From: Jimgerdemannia flammicorona
Taxonomy: Eukaryota > Mucoromycota > Endogonomycetes > Endogonales > Endogonaceae
Length of the DNA: 10,484 nt
Direction: 5' to 3'
Assembly (NCBI GenBank): GCA_003990745.1
Contig: RBNI01007268.1
Location: forward strand, 1-10,484
This document shows positions 7,141 to 10,484 of this stretch, piece after piece; the first letter of the stretch is position 1; the number at the start of each line of letters is the position of its first letter. The notes under the pieces were generated by a model. The model saw only the letters and a list, made by a program, of their open reading frames with translations. It did not search any database and was not told the origin of the DNA. The position numbers and the translations under genes were made by a program.

Positions 7141-7593
7141 AAGGTCAGACTGATCCAGGCACCTATCCTCAGATGACCCAATTGGACTCAAGAATTCATC
7201 CTGCAGACTGATGCAAGTGCACAGGGACTAGGAGTAGTCCTAGCTCAAAAGGAAGACAAAAAAGAGTATGTTATTGTATATCTTAGCTGCGGAACCTGAG
7301 GAGCTGAAAAAGAATACGAATCCTATAAGTTGGAATGTCTTGCAGTCATCTGAGCTATAGAGAAGTTCCACTACTACTTAGCTGGAAGACACTTCACCAT
7401 TCAGATGGACCACTCAGCTCTCACCTGACTATTGACAACTGGACAACCCAAAGAAATCTATGCCAGATGGATAATGAAGCTACAAGCCTATGATGTAACC
7501 ATTGTGCACCACCCCGGAAGAATAAATTCCAATGCAGATACTCTCTTACAGACATTCCAAAACACCTCCAACCAACAAATCAATTATGAATAA
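7141..7593 (+). pseudogene. RNase H domain of pol, broken
   Basis: Continues in frame with reverse transcriptase. The four acidic residues expected in Ty3/gypsy RNase H are present: Asp at 7210 (LQTDAS), Glu at 7333 (LECLAV), Asp at 7408 (MDHSAL) and Asp at 7537 (NADTL). It degrades the RNA strand of the RNA-DNA hybrid. TGA codons at 7174, 7297, 7351 and 7426 interrupt it; those at 7351 and 7426 stand where relatives have Trp (LAVxWA and HSALxW contexts). The frame ends with TAA at 7591, which overlaps an ATG for integrase at 7586. Confidence 0.88.
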
Positions 7594-8788
7594 GGAGCTC
7601 TACTACAGAATTGTCACATATCTAGGACAGCAAAAGATGCCCCAACATCTGGAAGAATGGACACAAATGATTATCAACAGAACATAGAAACAATTCGAAA
7701 CCAACAGAGAAACACTGAGGAAAGGAAAACTATTAGTTATACCAGAATACAAGAAAGAGTAAGCAATGAAATCAGTATATGAACTCGGCCATCTAGGAGG
7801 AACCAATATATATGATAAGACAAAAAGAATGATATGGTGGCCAGGAATAGAGAAAGATATCAGACAATTTGTCAAAATGTGTAACAAATGCCAAAAACAA
7901 AAACAAGACCAATGAAACCAAGCCCTGGAATCAGCACACATAGAACCAATACTATTTGCCCATATAGCAATAGATGTAATTGGCCCCCTATCCCTGACCT
8001 TGACTGGCAACCGATATATCATTATCATTATAGACCTTTTTACAAAATAGATAGAAGCCAGATCCCTCAAGGAAGCCAATGCACAGTCAATTGCTGATTT
8101 CTTCTACAAAGAAATCATCTGCCAGTTCAAGACCCCAATACAATTAACTACAGATAGAGGAATAGAATTCATGAACCAGTTCTTTGAGATTCTCTATAAG
8201 AAGTATAAGATTCAGCACATTCGAACCACAGCCTACTACCCTCAAGGAAACGGACAAGCAGAAAGGACAAACAAGACTCTTAAGAATGTTATCACCAAGA
8301 TCTGTAATAACTATGAGGACTGAGATCACTACCTGCCAATAGCATTATCCACTCTTCAGGATATTAGATCACAAAGTACCCATTTTACCTCTCGAGAAAT
8401 ACTGTTTGGAGAAGAAAGTTCTCAGAGAACCCTATCATCTAATAGAGATGCTATATGGAAATGAGTGGATATGGAGATACAGAAACTGCACCAAATTAGG
8501 AAGAAGGCTGAGGATTATATAAACAAGGCACAGACACTATAATGGAATAATGCAGAAAAGATTTACAAGCCCCTGGAGATTATCAAGATAAGAGACAAAA
8601 TCCTAGTATATTGGAACATGGTAGAAGCTTCATGGTTATGAAAGCTGGAGCCTAAGTAAGAAGGACCTTACCTTGTGCAAGATATAAAAGGGACCACCTT
8701 TTGGCTATGAAAACTCTCAGGCACAATCATCCCTACTATCATTCACTGAAACCGACTCAAGAAGTATCATGACCAGTCAATGAAGTAA
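7586..8788 (+). pseudogene. integrase, broken
   Basis: Read in a new frame from the ATG at 7586. The N-terminal zinc-binding motif keeps His at 7790 and Cys at 7880 and 7889, but its first His is now Tyr (VYELGH, 7778). The core is D at 7973 (AIDVIGPL), D at 8153 (TTDRGIEF) and E at 8261 (GQAERTN), spaced D-59-D-35-E as in retroviral and Ty3/gypsy integrases; all three are intact. It joins the cDNA to host DNA. The C-terminal part (KLEPK-x-EGPYLV, NRLKKYH) resembles the usual GPY/F module. Stops: TAG 7685 and 8048; TAA 7760, 8540 and 8657; TGA 7913, 8321, 8462, 8639, 8708 and 8747. The natural end is probably the TAA at 8786. No chromodomain is visible. Confidence 0.9.
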
Positions 8789-8789
8789 T

Positions 8790-9230
8790 ACTGCTGCTCT
8801 CAAGATCACTAGTACGGCCCAGCGAGCCATAGAAAGACAGTGGTATTTTACCGAACCACCAATGATAGAGGAATCCTTTGACAGTATCCAAAGTATAGTG
8901 TAGATGTACTTATCACAGATCTCACATTTCAAGATCTACCAGAACTGATCCAAGTTCCAGAAATACTTCAAGTTGAGACAGCTACTGAATTCAAAACTGA
9001 AGATGGGAAAAGAAAACTGGATCAAGGAATGTCAGCTCTTCTATATTCAAATTACAATTGCAAAAAGAGTACATAAGTTATTCAAGGATGATGAAGCAGC
9101 CTTAGCCCACTTCTGGGAAGTAACTCCAGGAGACTTCAGATATGTCAAGAGACAATACTGGAAGAATATAATGATACAAATTATACAGTACAAGAAGATA
9201 CAAATTGTAGAAGCCTGGGAATTTGAGTGA
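8790..9230 (+). pseudogene. third ORF downstream of integrase, unrecognised
   Basis: One frame is open over about 146 codons apart from TAG at 8901 and TGA at 8946, and ends with TGA at 9228. It starts just after the integrase stop in a different frame; the first in-frame ATG is at 8862, although the reading before it (ITSTAQRAIERQWYF) looks protein-like. The product would be mixed charged and aromatic, with blocks such as LFKDDEAALAHFWEVTPGDF and WKNIMIQIIQYKK. I see no signal peptide, transmembrane segment or chromodomain. It occupies the place where some Ty3/gypsy elements carry env or accessory genes. Function unknown. Confidence 0.5.
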
Positions 9231-9261
9231 ATAGGATGCTCTGAAGACAAATCACCTATTC

Positions 9262-9271
9262 AGAAGGAAGA
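9262..9271 (+). other. polypurine tract
   Basis: AGAAGGAAGA lies directly against the 3' LTR start at 9272, where the plus-strand primer of an LTR retrotransposon is expected. It supports the LTR boundary. Confidence 0.75.
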
Positions 9272-9737
9272 TATGATGGCTGATCCAAATTAGTAATATG
9301 AAACAAGGGAATTAGACATTTGATTGTGGTATCTGAATCCAATTCCCTATATAGTTTAGCCTTATAAATAGCAGTCATATTCTGTGAAGTGCAGAAACTT
9401 TAACATTCGCAAAGATTTAGGAGATGTTAGAATGTTTGCAATCAGCGAAATCCTAGTAGATGTTAAAAGATTTGATACTTACAGAAAATGACTCACTACT
9501 TAGCCACCTTATAGCTAGCAAACTTGTATAAATAACCTAGTATCTTTGAGTGAATAAACCTTAGATCGAAATAGTTCAAGCAAAGAGAAAGTAAAAGGAA
9601 CTAGTAAGTCTGCAGGCAGATACACTTTGAACTCACCCATCTCTGCATTCCAAGGACTCTGCAAAGTTGAAGAAGAGTAAGTTTTCAAGATACAGAAATC
9701 TGATATACTTCAAAGATTAAGTATCCACTACATTACA
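9272..9737 (+). repeat. 3' LTR (466 bp)
   Basis: Gap-free partner of the 5' LTR, about 92% identical by hand count. It begins TATGATGG after the polypurine tract and ends CATTACA, followed by the duplication TTAT. TATA box at 9527-9535 and AATAAA at 9553-9558. It keeps a few CpGs that the 5' copy has lost (for example near 9418 and 9446) and has lost others, so both copies have decayed independently. Confidence 0.92.
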
Positions 9738-9741
9738 TTAT
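9738..9741. repeat. target-site duplication TTAT, right copy
   Basis: Directly follows the CATTACA end of the 3' LTR and matches 2608-2611. Confidence 0.8.
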
Positions 9742-9987
9742 ATAAGTTTGTTAGCTATAAGGTAGCTAAGTTATAACTATGTTTTCTATAAGTCACTTTT
9801 TACAAGTATGGATTTTTGATATCTATAAAATTTTGAAAATTATCAAATTTTAATATTTGTTAAATCTTGATATTTATAAAAAATAACTACTATTTATAGC
9901 TATACTATATTTGGAAATTATGTTCAAATTCTATAATTAAATATCTATTCTCTTGATTTATATTTCTAATTCAGATCAACTGTCATA
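9742..9987 (-). repeat. U3 part of the old element's 5' LTR
   Basis: The reverse complement starts TATGACAGTTGATC at 9987, matching the young LTR start TATGATGGCTGATC. It continues through a CTATAAATAGTAG block (young: CTTATAAATAGCAG) and ACCTTATAGCTAACAAACTTATA at the target site. A few small indels are present, including about 14 extra bases near 9780. This is the upstream half of the LTR continued at 2403-2611. Confidence 0.82.
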
Positions 9988-10484
9988 TATATTATATATA
10001 TATTATCAGTAGATATTTGAGAGAAAGAGATAGATAAAAATACAAAAACTAGTAGATTAATAGTAGTAACTAGTTAGAGTAATAGTTTAGAGTTAGTAGT
10101 ATTAGAGAAAGAAAAATAGAAGACAATTCTATAGAGAGTATTAGAGATAGTATAGAAGAGCTAGAAGTAATTAATATTAAAATATATATATATATATATA
10201 ATAAAGAGCTAAAGTAAAATAAGATATCTGAGTAATAAAAAGAATAAGATAAAAGAAAAAAACAGATTAAAGATCTCAGAACTCTCTAAATCTAATTTTT
10301 TCTAAGTTACTACTATATATTATAATATAAGAATATTTATATAGATTAAGATAAATAATAAAAGTATATTAATACTTATAAATAAAATAAATCAATTTGA
10401 TAATATATTAACTATTTTAATCTTTTATAACTAAATTTAAATATATAACAAAATAAGAAATTTATATAATTTAAAAATTATAGA
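9988..10484. other. AT-rich region without a gene, with a TA microsatellite
   Basis: Begins with a TA-rich stretch that hides any target duplication of the old element. A run of alternating TA lies at 10182-10202. The rest is A-rich with many TAG and TAA triplets in all frames and no CpG seen, like decayed transposon sequence. No gene, RNA or domain is recognisable. Confidence 0.6.

Larger units (their letters stand above)
2612..9737 (+). mobile_element. nearly complete, inactivated Ty3/gypsy LTR retrotransposon encoding a dUTPase
   Basis: This 7126-bp element has two collinear 466-bp LTRs, a primer site, a polypurine tract and a 4-bp target duplication. The domain order is gag, protease, dUTPase, reverse transcriptase, RNase H, integrase. 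RNase H before integrase is the Ty3/gypsy order. Before the solo LTR at 5512-5915 arrived, the element was about 6.7 kb. At least 24 in-frame stops lie between gag and RNase H and 11 more in integrase, over half of them TGA. Catalytic residues of most enzymes are still visible, so the element was once functional and has decayed mainly by transitions. Confidence 0.93.
1260..9987 (-). mobile_element. older, pol-less Ty3/gypsy element on the minus strand, split by the young element
   Basis: Read on the minus strand, this element begins with its 5' LTR (9987 down to 9742, then 2611 down to 2403 on the far side of the young insertion). It continues through a primer site and a gag remnant (2402 down to about 1507) and ends with the last 247 bases of a 3' LTR (1506 down to 1260). 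Each part aligns with the matching part of the plus-strand element, so the two are the same or closely related families. Protease, dUTPase, reverse transcriptase, RNase H and integrase are all absent. Outer duplications cannot be resolved because both flanks are runs of TA. No CpG was seen in any part of it, which suggests it is older than the element inside it. Confidence 0.8.

Noticed and set aside
7603..8079. 158-codon minus-strand open frame
   Set aside because: It is antisense to integrase, whose catalytic motifs are clear on the plus strand.
3192..8788. Reassigned genetic code with TGA read as Trp
   Set aside because: Some TGA codons do fall at Trp positions, but the one in dUTPase motif 4 stands at Arg, TGG is used for Trp nearby, and TAG and TAA also interrupt the frames.
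9988..10202. Origin or centromere-type AT-rich element
   Set aside because: The AT-richness is shared by all decayed sequence in the window, and no specific motif was seen.

Overview
The window holds one nearly complete but dead Ty3/gypsy-type (Metaviridae-like) LTR retrotransposon, about 7.1 kb long, lying inside an older and much more decayed relative. The host is most likely a filamentous fungus. The evidence for that is indirect: there is no host gene, the gag-pol type is one common in fungi, and the decay is almost purely C-to-T/G-to-A with stops at former CAG, CAA, CGA and TGG codons, as produced by RIP or by deamination of methylated cytosine. I cannot name the species. I saw no CpG dinucleotide in the first 2.6 kb or the last 0.7 kb, while the younger element still keeps some.

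Layout. Positions 1-161 look like the 3' end of a polyadenylated retrocopy (AATAAA, then 62 A). A second A-run and a four-unit 18-bp tandem repeat follow at 225-326. A degenerate LTR-like fragment sits near 355-480. Positions 480-1259 are AT-rich with short repeats and no gene. From 1260 to 2611, and again from 9742 to 9987, lies an old minus-strand element: a split 5' LTR, a gag remnant, and the end of a 3' LTR joined straight onto gag, with pol missing. The young plus-strand element (2612-9737) interrupts the TATA-box region of the old 5' LTR and made the 4-bp duplication TTAT. Positions 9988-10484 are AT-rich, with a TA microsatellite and no gene.

The young element reads LTR - PBS - gag (zinc knuckle) - aspartic protease - Cys/His-rich linker - dUTPase - reverse transcriptase - RNase H - integrase (D-59-D-35-E) - an unrecognised third ORF of about 146 codons - polypurine tract - LTR. 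The two most interesting points are the dUTPase inside pol, between protease and reverse transcriptase, and its later disruption by a 404-bp solo LTR of a different family with a 5-bp duplication (CATCG/CATTG). Removing that insert and one duplication copy puts gag, protease, dUTPase, reverse transcriptase and RNase H back in a single frame. Integrase is in a further frame, beginning at an ATG that overlaps the RNase H stop.

Order of events inferred from nesting and decay: the old element inserted and lost pol; the young element inserted into its LTR; the solo-LTR family inserted into the dUTPase and recombined to a solo LTR; transitions then accumulated. The two LTRs of the young element differ at about 36 of 466 aligned sites by hand count, all but one a transition. 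At least 35 in-frame stops interrupt gag to integrase, so nothing here is expected to make intact protein.
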